NCBI GenBank assembly: GCA_023387375.1
Contig: JAEWIE010000035.1
Coordinates: 1 to 12,656, forward strand
Length of the DNA stretch: 12,656 nucleotides
Direction: 5' to 3'
DNA from: Bacteroidota bacterium
Lineage (GTDB): Bacteria > Bacteroidota > Bacteroidia > Flavobacteriales > Weeksellaceae
Below the pieces are notes generated by a model, which had not been told where the DNA came from, searched no databases, and saw only the letters and a program-made list of their open reading frames with translations. The stretch's first letter is position 1, and every line of letters starts with the position of its first letter. Position numbers and translations under genes: made by a program. Shown here piece by piece: positions 5,493-12,656 of this stretch.

Positions 5493-7886
5493 ATGAAACG
5501 CAGAATCAAACACGTGAGCGTTCTTGGATCTGGAATTATGGGATCTGGAATTGCAGCACATTTCGCCAATATCGGCGTCGAAGTCTTGCTGCTTGACATT
5601 GTTCCTAGCGAGCTTAACGCTGCTGAACAAAAAAAAGGCCTTAGCCTTGAGCATAAAGCTGTACGTAATCGCATTGCGAACGAAAATTTAGAAAAGCTTA
5701 AAAAATCGAGTCCAGCCTTACTTTACTCTCCAAAATTTGCCTCTCGAATTAAGACAGGAAATTTTGAGGATGACTTAGAAAAAATTAAATCCACCGACTG
5801 GATTATTGAAGTGGTCGTGGAACGCATTGACATTAAGCGCTCCGTGTATGAGAAAATTGAGCAGCACAGAAAAAAAGGAACGCTTATTTCAAGCAATACC
5901 TCAGGGATTCCGATTAACCTTTTAGCGGAAGGTCGTTCTGAGGATTTCAAAGCCTACTTTGCAGGAACACACTTCTTTAACCCTGTGCGTTATTTGCCTC
6001 TTCTTGAGATTATCCCAACGAAGGATACGCGAGAAGATGTTCTTGATTTTTACATGGAGTATGGTAAGAAATACCTAGGCAAAACGACCGTACTTGCGAA
6101 AGATACGCCTGCCTTTATCGCCAACCGTATTGGAGTGTTCTCCATGATGAACCTCCTGCACTCGGTGAATGATCTAGGCTTAAACGTCACAGACATTGAT
6201 AAACTAACAGGTCCCGTTATTGGTAGACCTAAGTCTGCCACCTTCAGAACTGCAGATGTGGTCGGATTAGATACGCTAGTGCATGTGGCGAAAGGAGTTC
6301 ACCAAAGCGGTGTGGAACCAAACAACTTCAACGATGTCTTTAAGCTTCCAGAGTATATCGAAACGATGATGAACAACCAGTGGTTAGGTTCTAAATCGGG
6401 TCAAGGGTTCTTTAAAAAGGTGAAAAAAGAGGACGGTTCCTCCGAAATCCTGGGTCTAAACCTTCAAACCATGGAGTATGAGTCGCAGGCCAAATCCAAT
6501 TTCCCTACCCTTGAACTTACCAAAACCATTGAGCGACCGATTGACCGTTTTAAAGTCTTAATCGGTGGAAAAGACAAAGCCGGGGAACTATACCGCAAAT
6601 CCTTTGGTTCCCTCTTTGCTTATGTTTCTCACAAAATTCCAGAGATTTCTGACGATCTCTATAAAATAGACGATGCGATGCGTGCTGGATTTGGATGGGA
6701 AAACGGTCCTTTCGAAATTTGGGATGCCATTGGGGTAGAAAAAGGAGCAGAACTTGCAAAAGAGGCCGGCTATGAAGTAGCGCCTTGGACTCAAAATGTC
6801 AACTCTTTTTACCAAGTTGATGAGAAGGGACACAAACAGTTCTACTCGCAAACACAGGAGTCTTACAAAGCGATTCCAGGACAAGAATCATTCATTATCC
6901 TTGACAACATCCGAAAAGAAAAAACGCTTTGGAGCAATTCCGGATCTGCAATTCTCGATTTAGGAGATGGAGTTATTAATTTTGAGATCCGTTCCAAAAT
7001 GAACTCCCTAGGAGGCGAAGTTCTTGACGGCTTAAACCGGGCCATCGAATTAGCAGAAAAAGACTACGAAGCACTTGTAGTGGGGAATCAAGGAACGAAT
7101 TTCTCTGTAGGAGCCAACCTAGCCATGATTCTAATGATGGCGATCGAACAAGATTGGGACGATTTAAATATGGCCATTGCGTACTTCCAAAAATCCATGA
7201 TGAGAGTTCGCTATTCTAGCGTACCTGTTGTGGTTGCACCGCACGGGATGACTCTTGGTGGAGGCTGTGAGATGACCATGCATGCGGACAGAGTAGTCGC
7301 TGCGGCGGAAACCTATATTGGTCTTGTGGAAACAGGAGTGGGTGTCATCCCAGGCGGAGGTGGAACCAAAGAGCTCACCTTAAGAACCTCCAAAGAATTC
7401 ACAAAAGACGACGTAAAAACAAACCGTCTGAGGGATGCCTTTATGAACATCGCCATGGGGAAAGTAGCTACTTCAGCCTATGAAGCCTACGATATGGGAA
7501 TTCTAGAGCCTCACAAAGACATTGTAGTTGTAGACAAAAACAGACAAATCAAAGAAGCAAAAAAAGTAGCACTTCTTCTTGCGGAGCAGGGCTATACACA
7601 GCCGATTGAACAGTCGGTAACCGTCCTTGGAAAAGATGCCCTTGGGATGTTCTACGTCGGAACTGACCAAATGCTTGCCGGCCGTTATATATCAGAGCAT
7701 GATAAGAAAATTGCAGACAAATTAGGCTATGTGATGGCAGGAGGGAACCTTTCGGAACAGACCTCTGTAAGTGAGCAGTATCTTCTAAACTTGGAACGTG
7801 AAACATTCCTACAGCTTTGTGGAGAACGCAAAACACTTGAGCGTATCCAGTACATGTTACAAAAAGGCAAACCGCTACGTAATTAA
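5493..7886 (+). CDS. fadN: Bifunctional 3-hydroxyacyl-CoA dehydrogenase / enoyl-CoA hydratase, FadN type
   Basis: Carries out hydration of trans-2-enoyl-CoA and NAD-dependent oxidation of the 3-hydroxyacyl-CoA in fatty-acid beta-oxidation. The N-terminal Rossmann domain has GSGIMGSG (12-19). The catalytic pair His160 (in HFFNP) and Glu172 has the spacing seen in characterised dehydrogenases, and SNTS and the helix FIANRIG are present. Helical 3HCDH C-terminal domains follow: about 193-310, and a second around 360-450 containing AMRAGFGWENGPFE. The crotonase domain is at the C-terminus (about 475-700), with both catalytic glutamates conserved, Glu593 in GGGCEM and Glu613 in GLVETGVGVIPGGGG, 20 residues apart as in rat enoyl-CoA hydratase. 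Domain order is therefore opposite to E. coli FadB/FadJ and the same as Bacillus FadN, whose length (about 790) it also matches. The start ATG abuts the regulator stop. Thiolase follows after 24 bases. Confidence 0.95.
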   Translation: MKRRIKHVSVLGSGIMGSGIAAHFANIGVEVLLLDIVPSELNAAEQKKGLSLEHKAVRNRIANENLEKLKKSSPALLYSPKFASRIKTGNFEDDLEKIKSTDWIIEVVVERIDIKRSVYEKIEQHRKKGTLISSNTSGIPINLLAEGRSEDFKAYFAGTHFFNPVRYLPLLEIIPTKDTREDVLDFYMEYGKKYLGKTTVLAKDTPAFIANRIGVFSMMNLLHSVNDLGLNVTDIDKLTGPVIGRPKSATFRTADVVGLDTLVHVAKGVHQSGVEPNNFNDVFKLPEYIETMMNNQWLGSKSGQGFFKKVKKEDGSSEILGLNLQTMEYESQAKSNFPTLELTKTIERPIDRFKVLIGGKDKAGELYRKSFGSLFAYVSHKIPEISDDLYKIDDAMRAGFGWENGPFEIWDAIGVEKGAELAKEAGYEVAPWTQNVNSFYQVDEKGHKQFYSQTQESYKAIPGQESFIILDNIRKEKTLWSNSGSAILDLGDGVINFEIRSKMNSLGGEVLDGLNRAIELAEKDYEALVVGNQGTNFSVGANLAMILMMAIEQDWDDLNMAIAYFQKSMMRVRYSSVPVVVAPHGMTLGGGCEMTMHADRVVAAAETYIGLVETGVGVIPGGGGTKELTLRTSKEFTKDDVKTNRLRDAFMNIAMGKVATSAYEAYDMGILEPHKDIVVVDKNRQIKEAKKVALLLAEQGYTQPIEQSVTVLGKDALGMFYVGTDQMLAGRYISEHDKKIADKLGYVMAGGNLSEQTSVSEQYLLNLERETFLQLCGERKTLERIQYMLQKGKPLRN

Positions 7887-7910
7887 TCTTTCATTTAAAA
7901 GAACAAAAAA

Positions 7911-9092
7911 ATGTCAAAAGCAGCATATATCGTTAAAGGCTATAGAACAGCCGTAGGAAAAGCGCCCAAAGGAAGTCTGAGGTTCACAAGACCGGACGTC
8001 ATGGCCGCAAGAGTCATTGAAAAACTAATGGCAGAATTGCCCGGTTTGGACAAAAACAGAATCGACGATTTAATCGTAGGAAATGCAATGCCTGAAGCTG
8101 AACAAGGGTTAAACGTCGCTCGTTTAATTTCCCTTATGGGACTTAATACGGAAAAAGTACCTGGCGTGACGGTCAACCGTTACTGCGCCTCAGGATCAGA
8201 AGCCATTGCCATTGCAAGTGCTAAAATCCAGGCCGGAATGGCAGACTGCATTATTGCAGGAGGAACGGAAAGTATGAGCTACATTCCAATGGGAGGATAC
8301 AAACCTGTTCCGGAAGCGGACATGGCCAAAGCCAATCCTGATTATTATTGGGGAATGGGCTACACCGCAGAAGCGGTCGCTACGCAGTTCAATATTTCTC
8401 GCGAGCAGCAAGATGAGTTTTCCTTCCATTCGCATCAAAAAGCACTTAAGGCACTTGCTGAAGGGAAATTTGAAAGTCAGATTGTTCCACTTCCTGTAGA
8501 GTATACTTTTTTGGATGAGAACCAGAAGGTTCAAACCAAAAAGTTTGATTTTAAAGTGGACGAAGGTCCAAGAAAAGACACCTCCATGGAGGGACTCGCT
8601 AGACTTCGCCCCGTCTTTGCTAACGGGGGAAGCGTCACCGCTGGAAACTCTTCTCAAATGTCGGATGGAGCCGCCTTCGTGATGATCATGTCAGAAGACA
8701 TGGTGAAAGAACTAGGCCTTGAACCTGAGGCGAGATTAGTGGCCTACGCAGCCGCGGGACTAGAGCCAAGAATTATGGGAATGGGTCCTTTGTATGCAGT
8801 TCCAAAAGCTTTAAAACAAGCAGGACTTACCTTGAAGGACATGGATCTTATTGAACTCAACGAAGCCTTCGCTTCGCAGTCTGTGGCCCTCACTAAAGAA
8901 CTCGATCTTAATCCTGAAATCTTAAACGTAAATGGAGGAGCCATTGCTCTAGGCCACCCACTTGGATGCACAGGAACCAAACTCACCGTGCAGCTCATGA
9001 ATGAAATGAAAGCCCGTGGAGGAAAATACGGAATGGTAACCATGTGCGTAGGAACGGGACAAGGAGCAGCCTCTATTTTTGAAATACTATAA
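7911..9092 (+). CDS. fadA: Acetyl-CoA C-acyltransferase (3-ketoacyl-CoA thiolase)
   Basis: Thiolase that cleaves 3-ketoacyl-CoA with CoA to release acetyl-CoA, the last step of each beta-oxidation round. All catalytic elements are visible: nucleophile Cys92 in NRYCASGSEA, the ELNEAFA block, His349 in GGAIALGHPLGCTG and the acid/base Cys379 in MCVGTGQGAA. The length of 393 residues is standard for the degradative thiolases. A biosynthetic acetoacetyl-CoA thiolase would share these residues; position between fadN and fadE supports the beta-oxidation role. The ATG follows an A-rich leader (GAACAAAAAA) typical of this genome, 24 bases after fadN. Together with the FadN-type protein it probably forms the hydratase-dehydrogenase-thiolase machinery; whether they assemble physically is not shown. 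Confidence 0.95.
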   Translation: MSKAAYIVKGYRTAVGKAPKGSLRFTRPDVMAARVIEKLMAELPGLDKNRIDDLIVGNAMPEAEQGLNVARLISLMGLNTEKVPGVTVNRYCASGSEAIAIASAKIQAGMADCIIAGGTESMSYIPMGGYKPVPEADMAKANPDYYWGMGYTAEAVATQFNISREQQDEFSFHSHQKALKALAEGKFESQIVPLPVEYTFLDENQKVQTKKFDFKVDEGPRKDTSMEGLARLRPVFANGGSVTAGNSSQMSDGAAFVMIMSEDMVKELGLEPEARLVAYAAAGLEPRIMGMGPLYAVPKALKQAGLTLKDMDLIELNEAFASQSVALTKELDLNPEILNVNGGAIALGHPLGCTGTKLTVQLMNEMKARGGKYGMVTMCVGTGQGAASIFEIL

Positions 9093-9113
9093 AAAATATA
9101 AAAAGAAAATAAA

Positions 9114-10904
9114 ATGAGCGACACTGAAAACCGCACAATAAAAGGGGGTGAATTCCTAATCAAGGACATCCCAGCACAAGAAATTTTCTCGCTAGAGGAA
9201 CTTTCCGAAGAACAAAAGATGCTTCGCGATTCTTTAAAGGAATACATCGAGCGTGATGTGATCCCAAAAAGAGAACGCTTTGAAAAGAAAGATTACGCTC
9301 TTACGGAGGAGTGCATGAAACAACTTGGAGAGCTAGGGGCACTAGGAGTAGCTGTACCAGAGGCGTACGGAGGACTTGAAATGGGTTTTGTTTCCACTAT
9401 GCTTGCCTGTGACGTAGTTTCTGGAGCGAACGGCTCTTTAGCAACCGCTTATGGGGCCCATACCGGAATCGGAACCCTTCCTATCCTACTTTACGGAACA
9501 GAAGAGCAAAAGCAAAAGTACCTACCGGCTTTAGCGACGGGGGAAAAATTTGGAGCTTACTGTTTAACCGAACCGGACGCGGGATCTGATGCGAACTCGG
9601 GAAAAACAAGAGCCAAACTCTCTGCAGACGGAACCCACTACCTGGTAACAGGACAAAAAATGTGGATATCGAATGCTGGGTTTGCAGACACCTTTACTTT
9701 TTTCGCTAAAATTGAGGACGATAAAAACATCACGGGATTCGTGATCAATAAATCCGAACTTGAAAATCCAGAAAGCCTTACGTTTGGGGAAGAAGAACAC
9801 AAACTAGGAATTCGCTCCTCCTCGACTCGTCAGGTCTTTTTCAATGAAATGAAAGTACCGGTAGAGAATTTACTTGGAGAAAGAAACAACGGATTTAAAA
9901 TTGCCTTAAACGCCCTAAATGCAGGACGAATCAAATTAGGAGCGGCCAATTTAGATGGACAAAGACGCATTACGAACCTTTCGATTGCCTACGCAAAAGA
10001 AAGAAAACAGTTTGGCGTCTCGATTTCTACCTTTGGAGCGATTCGTAAAAAAATCGCTGAAATGACCACAGGGATTTTTGTTTCGGAAGCCGCTGCATAT
10101 CGTGCTGCGAAAAACGTCGAGGACAAAATGAAAGAAAACACGACTTCTGGAATGGACCACCAGAAAGCAGAATTGAAAGCTTTAGAAGAGTTTGCTGTGG
10201 AATGTTCTATTTTGAAGGTTTACATTTCAGATTTAACCCAGCACATCGCCGATGAAGGTATTCAGATTTACGGAGGAATGGGCTTCTCAGAGGACACTCC
10301 GATGGAAGCTGCATGGCGTGATTCCCGTATCGGTAGAATCTACGAAGGAACAAACGAAATCAACCGCCTACTAGCTGTAGGAATGCTTATCAAAAAAGCG
10401 ATGAAAGGCGAACTTGATTTACTTACTCCTGCAATGGCAATTGGAAAAGAGCTAATGGGAATTCCATCGTTTGAAGTACCGGATTACTCCGAATATATGT
10501 CTGAAGAGAAAGCGGTTCTTCATAACCTTAAAAAAGTCTTTTTAATGGTTTCGGGAGCGGCTCTTCAAAAATACATGACCGAGATTGAAAACCAGCAACA
10601 CCTACTTCTAAACGCATCAGAAATCTTAAACCAGATTTACATCGCAGAATCGGCTATACTAAGAGCAGAAAAGCATTTTGCAGCAGATTCGGTAGAAGCG
10701 AGCATGGCGAGACTCAATCTTTACAAAGCAGTGGAAAAAACCATCGTGGCGGCCAAAGAAGGAATTGTTTCCTTTGCAGAAGGAGACGAGCAGCGTATGA
10801 TGCTATCCGGTCTTAGACGATTCACGAAATATACAAACACACCGAATGTCGTAGAGTTAACCGAGAAAATTGCGGCTCACTTTATTGACAAAGGATCTTA
10901 CTAA
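9114..10904 (+). CDS. fadE: Acyl-CoA dehydrogenase, long form (FadE type)
   Basis: FAD enzyme for the first beta-oxidation step, converting acyl-CoA to trans-2-enoyl-CoA and passing electrons to ETF. After about 30 variable residues the core shows the N-terminal helical domain (VAVPEAYGGLEMG), the middle beta domain with YCLTEPDAGSDA (from Tyr149) and KMWISNAG, the helical domain with RKQFGVSISTFGAI and QIYGGMGFSEDTPME, and the active-site segment IYEGTNEINR with Glu411, placed like the catalytic base of medium-chain enzymes. Residues about 420-596 form an extra helical C-terminal region, giving 596 residues against about 380 for short forms. This is the layout of Bacillus FadE and, in part, of membrane-associated very-long-chain enzymes, so long substrates are likely. 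It is the last gene of the operon, 21 bases after fadA, and is followed by a hairpin terminator. Confidence 0.93.
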   Translation: MSDTENRTIKGGEFLIKDIPAQEIFSLEELSEEQKMLRDSLKEYIERDVIPKRERFEKKDYALTEECMKQLGELGALGVAVPEAYGGLEMGFVSTMLACDVVSGANGSLATAYGAHTGIGTLPILLYGTEEQKQKYLPALATGEKFGAYCLTEPDAGSDANSGKTRAKLSADGTHYLVTGQKMWISNAGFADTFTFFAKIEDDKNITGFVINKSELENPESLTFGEEEHKLGIRSSSTRQVFFNEMKVPVENLLGERNNGFKIALNALNAGRIKLGAANLDGQRRITNLSIAYAKERKQFGVSISTFGAIRKKIAEMTTGIFVSEAAAYRAAKNVEDKMKENTTSGMDHQKAELKALEEFAVECSILKVYISDLTQHIADEGIQIYGGMGFSEDTPMEAAWRDSRIGRIYEGTNEINRLLAVGMLIKKAMKGELDLLTPAMAIGKELMGIPSFEVPDYSEYMSEEKAVLHNLKKVFLMVSGAALQKYMTEIENQQHLLLNASEILNQIYIAESAILRAEKHFAADSVEASMARLNLYKAVEKTIVAAKEGIVSFAEGDEQRMMLSGLRRFTKYTNTPNVVELTEKIAAHFIDKGSY

Positions 10905-10925
10905 AATAAAATTGTACTTTACTTT

Positions 10926-10957
10926 AAGAGGCTACTTCCATGGAAGCAGCCTCTTTC
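10926..10957 (+). terminator. Hairpin terminator between fadE and the convergent SulP gene
   Basis: AAGAGGCT (10926-10933) pairs perfectly with AGCCTCTT (10948-10955). Inside, after an A/C mismatch, CTTC/GAAG closes over a CATG loop. The stem starts 21 bases after the fadE stop. A short T-rich tail (TTTCTATT) follows on the plus strand, and the minus-strand side is also A/T-rich, so it may serve both convergent genes. A further AGCCTCT at 10981-10987 could compete for pairing. Confidence 0.75.
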
Positions 10958-11002
10958 TATTGGTATTAGAGTCTGTTTTCAGCCTCTATTTCAAACGAAA
11001 TA

Positions 11003-12532
11003 CTACTTCATAACGACGTATGAGGGATCCTCTAGAATATGAATATCAATCACCGCATCTGCATTGCTTAATAGCTTTCGACAATCTGGGCTTAAATGCC
11101 TTAAATGAACCGTTTTGCCCTGTTTTGAATACCGCTGGGAAAGTTTATTAAGGGCATCGATTGCAGACATATCCACGACTTTGCTTTCTTTAAAATCGAC
11201 CACTACTTTTAAGGGATCACCTACAGGATCAAACTTCTCCAGAAAAGCCGTAGTAGAACCAAAGAAAAGAGGTCCGTAAATTTCATAGTGTTTCACTCCG
11301 TTATCATCAAGGAATTTACGAGCGCGAATGCGTTTTGCACTTTCCCATGAAAACACCAGAGCTGCGAGTATAACACCGATTAAAACGGCCAGGGCCAAAT
11401 TATGACTAACCACAATGATTAAAGCCACTAGCACACCGATTATAATATCTGCTCTAGGCATTTTTCTTATAATGCGAAAACTAGCCCATTCAAATGTTCC
11501 AATAGCCACCATCATCATCACTCCGACCAAGGCGGCCATCGGAATTTGATCGATTAAGGGACCTGCCACCAAAATTATGAGAAGAATGCTAAGGGAGCCA
11601 ATGATCGCAGAAAGTCTAGTGCGTCCTCCTGCCCCTAGATTCACCATGGTTTGCGCAACCATCGCGCACCCACCCATGGCCCCAAAGAAGCCATTGGTCA
11701 CATTGGCGACTCCTTGCGCCGTCGCTTCTTTGTTCGAATTTCCCTTGGTACCCGTAATCTCGTCCACCATGTTTAAGGTTAAAAGACTCTCGATGAGTCC
11801 AACACCAGCCATCACTAGAGCATAAGGGAAAATAACTTTGAGAGTCTCTAAGGTAAAGGCTACACTAGGCACATGAAATTTAGGAAAGGATCCACTCACC
11901 GAGGCGATGTCCTCAACCTTTCGCGTATCGATCCCTAGAAAATACACTAGGGCAAAAACCACTACAATGGCTACAAGCGAGGAAGGAATTTTTTTTGTGA
12001 TTTTTGGAAAAAAGTAGACAATCGCAATGGTAAGGAGAGTTAGAAAAACCATTAGGGTTAAAGCCGAGCCTTCCAGCCAGTTTTCTGTTCCATTTTGAAT
12101 GGTCTTGAACTGAGCCACTTGAGCCATGAAAATGATAATGGCAAGTCCATTCAAAAACCCATACATAACAGGCTGAGGAATAAGTCGCACTAACTTTCCT
12201 AATTTTAAGACTCCGACTAGAATCTGAATAAGTCCCCCTAACACCACGGCGGCAAAAAGATACTCCACACCGTGGGAGCTAGCTAGTGCCATGAGCACCA
12301 CTATGGTGGCTCCTGCCCCTCCTGAAACCATTCCTGGTCTTCCTCCTAAAACCGCTGTCACCAATCCCATCAAAAAAGCTGCATAAAGTCCTGTTAATGG
12401 CGAAAGTCCTGCTAAGATGGCAAAGGAAAGGGATTCTGGAATCATTGTCATGGCGACTGTGAGACCAGCGAATAGTTCATTGGAAAAATTAATTCTTTTT
12501 CGAAAATCAAAGAGATTGATCACTTTCTCCAT
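11003..12532 (-). CDS. SulP-family (SLC26-type) anion transporter with STAS domain
   Basis: Inner-membrane transporter of the SulP family, whose members move sulfate, bicarbonate, dicarboxylates or other anions. The N-terminal signature AGLTVAMTMIPESLSFAILAGLSPLTGLYAAF region (about 22-54) is followed by GGRPGMVSGGAGAT and IPQPVMYGFLNG. The second half contains GAMGGCAMVAQTMVNLGAGGRTRLS, typical of the family core. Hydrophobic segments fill residues about 20-395, and a cytosolic STAS domain covers about 405-505, with VVDFKESKVVDMSAIDAL holding the serine at the position phosphorylated in anti-sigma antagonists. Length (509) is in family range. Substrate cannot be assigned: both BicA-like bicarbonate and sulfate transporters fit. 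It is convergent with the fad operon, transcribed toward the shared hairpin, and lies 50 bases after the end of an upstream same-strand frame. The start is a clear ATG at 12530-12532. Confidence 0.92.
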   Translation of the reverse strand: MEKVINLFDFRKRINFSNELFAGLTVAMTMIPESLSFAILAGLSPLTGLYAAFLMGLVTAVLGGRPGMVSGGAGATIVVLMALASSHGVEYLFAAVVLGGLIQILVGVLKLGKLVRLIPQPVMYGFLNGLAIIIFMAQVAQFKTIQNGTENWLEGSALTLMVFLTLLTIAIVYFFPKITKKIPSSLVAIVVVFALVYFLGIDTRKVEDIASVSGSFPKFHVPSVAFTLETLKVIFPYALVMAGVGLIESLLTLNMVDEITGTKGNSNKEATAQGVANVTNGFFGAMGGCAMVAQTMVNLGAGGRTRLSAIIGSLSILLIILVAGPLIDQIPMAALVGVMMMVAIGTFEWASFRIIRKMPRADIIIGVLVALIIVVSHNLALAVLIGVILAALVFSWESAKRIRARKFLDDNGVKHYEIYGPLFFGSTTAFLEKFDPVGDPLKVVVDFKESKVVDMSAIDALNKLSQRYSKQGKTVHLRHLSPDCRKLLSNADAVIDIHILEDPSYVVMK

Positions 12533-12582
12533 AAAAGCGTTCTAGTTAGAGGAACTAATTCAAAAAAATCTGAGACAAAAGA

Positions 12583-12656
12583 CTACTTACTCGTTCCATC
12601 TCCGACCTTAATCCAAACACGAGTATGAGCTTTAATTTGAAAAGTATAGGCTCCAT
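12583..12656 (-). CDS. C-terminal end of an unidentified gene (partial)
   Basis: On the minus strand the window edge opens into a frame of 23 codons ending in TAG at 12583-12585. The peptide has alternating hydrophobic and polar residues (GAYTFQIKAHTRVWIKV) and ends with GDGTSK, which looks like the last beta strands of a folded protein. I do not recognise the family. It reads toward the SulP gene with a 50-base gap, so the two could share a transcript. A competing frame starts with ATG exactly at the edge but encodes a less protein-like peptide. Confidence 0.45.
   Translation of the reverse strand, partial: GAYTFQIKAHTRVWIKVGDGTSK

Noticed and set aside
7278..7285. ATGCATGC inside fadN, resembling the operator core
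   Set aside because: Only the central bases match; the flanks do not continue the palindrome and the bases encode the conserved TMHAD stretch of the hydratase domain.
8196..9247. Long open frames on the minus strand opposite fadA and the start of fadE (8196-8657 and 8744-9247)
   Set aside because: They lie antisense to genes with complete catalytic motifs, show no recognisable domain and have no promoter or leader of the local type.
12543..12557. TAGTT/AACTA inverted repeat before the SulP gene
   Set aside because: A five-base AT-rich stem with a five-base loop is too weak to call a regulatory site or terminator.
12556..12656. 33-codon frame with ATG at the right edge (minus strand)
   Set aside because: The peptide has no recognisable pattern, and the alternative frame gives a more protein-like C-terminus.

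Overview
The window looks like chromosomal DNA of a Bacteroidota bacterium, most likely Flavobacteriia. The basis is TAnnTTTG-type -7 boxes, A-rich leaders rather than Shine-Dalgarno sites before most starts, a lipoprotein lipobox followed by lysines, and the style of the encoded proteins. The genus cannot be named from the sequence. No rRNA, tRNA, CRISPR array, insertion sequence or phage gene is visible, and no gene-free stretch exceeds about 165 bases.

Left part (1-2328, all minus strand): the 5' portion of a uridine kinase gene (udk, cut by the window edge) with its own promoter candidate. It is preceded on the same strand by a SanA-type DUF218 membrane protein gene that overlaps the end of a PaaE-like FAD/2Fe-2S oxidoreductase gene. 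The oxidoreductase gene is divergent, across a very short gap, from the next block.

Middle (2354-4873, plus strand): a compact cluster of a TlpA/ResA-like thioredoxin lipoprotein, a FecCD/BtuC-type permease and a FecE-like ATPase that overlaps the permease by four bases. It reads as an iron-chelate, haem or cobamide importer lacking its binding protein and receptor, with a periplasmic thioredoxin joined to it. The ATPase has an altered Q-loop and signature motif and a C-terminal extension.

Right-centre (4874-10904, plus strand): the most notable unit. A MarR-family regulator gene abuts (TAA directly followed by ATG) a fatty-acid beta-oxidation operon. The order is a dehydrogenase-hydratase fusion in 'reversed' domain order (FadN type), thiolase (FadA) and a long acyl-CoA dehydrogenase (FadE). 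Order, domain layout and sizes match the Bacillus fadNAE operon, but the regulator is MarR rather than TetR-type. Upstream of the regulator lie two nearly identical 20-bp palindromes (core TATGCATGCATA), centres exactly 84 bp apart. The second abuts a TATATTTG -7 box. I read this as an autoregulated, possibly loop-forming repression switch in which the regulator controls itself and fadNAE. Together the three enzymes cover acyl-CoA dehydrogenation, hydration, 3-hydroxy oxidation and thiolysis; no acyl-CoA synthetase or ETF gene is in view.

Right end (10905-12656): a hairpin terminator separates the fad operon from a convergent SulP-family anion transporter gene with a C-terminal STAS domain. 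Upstream of it, at the window edge, is probably the last 23 codons of another minus-strand gene of unknown function.
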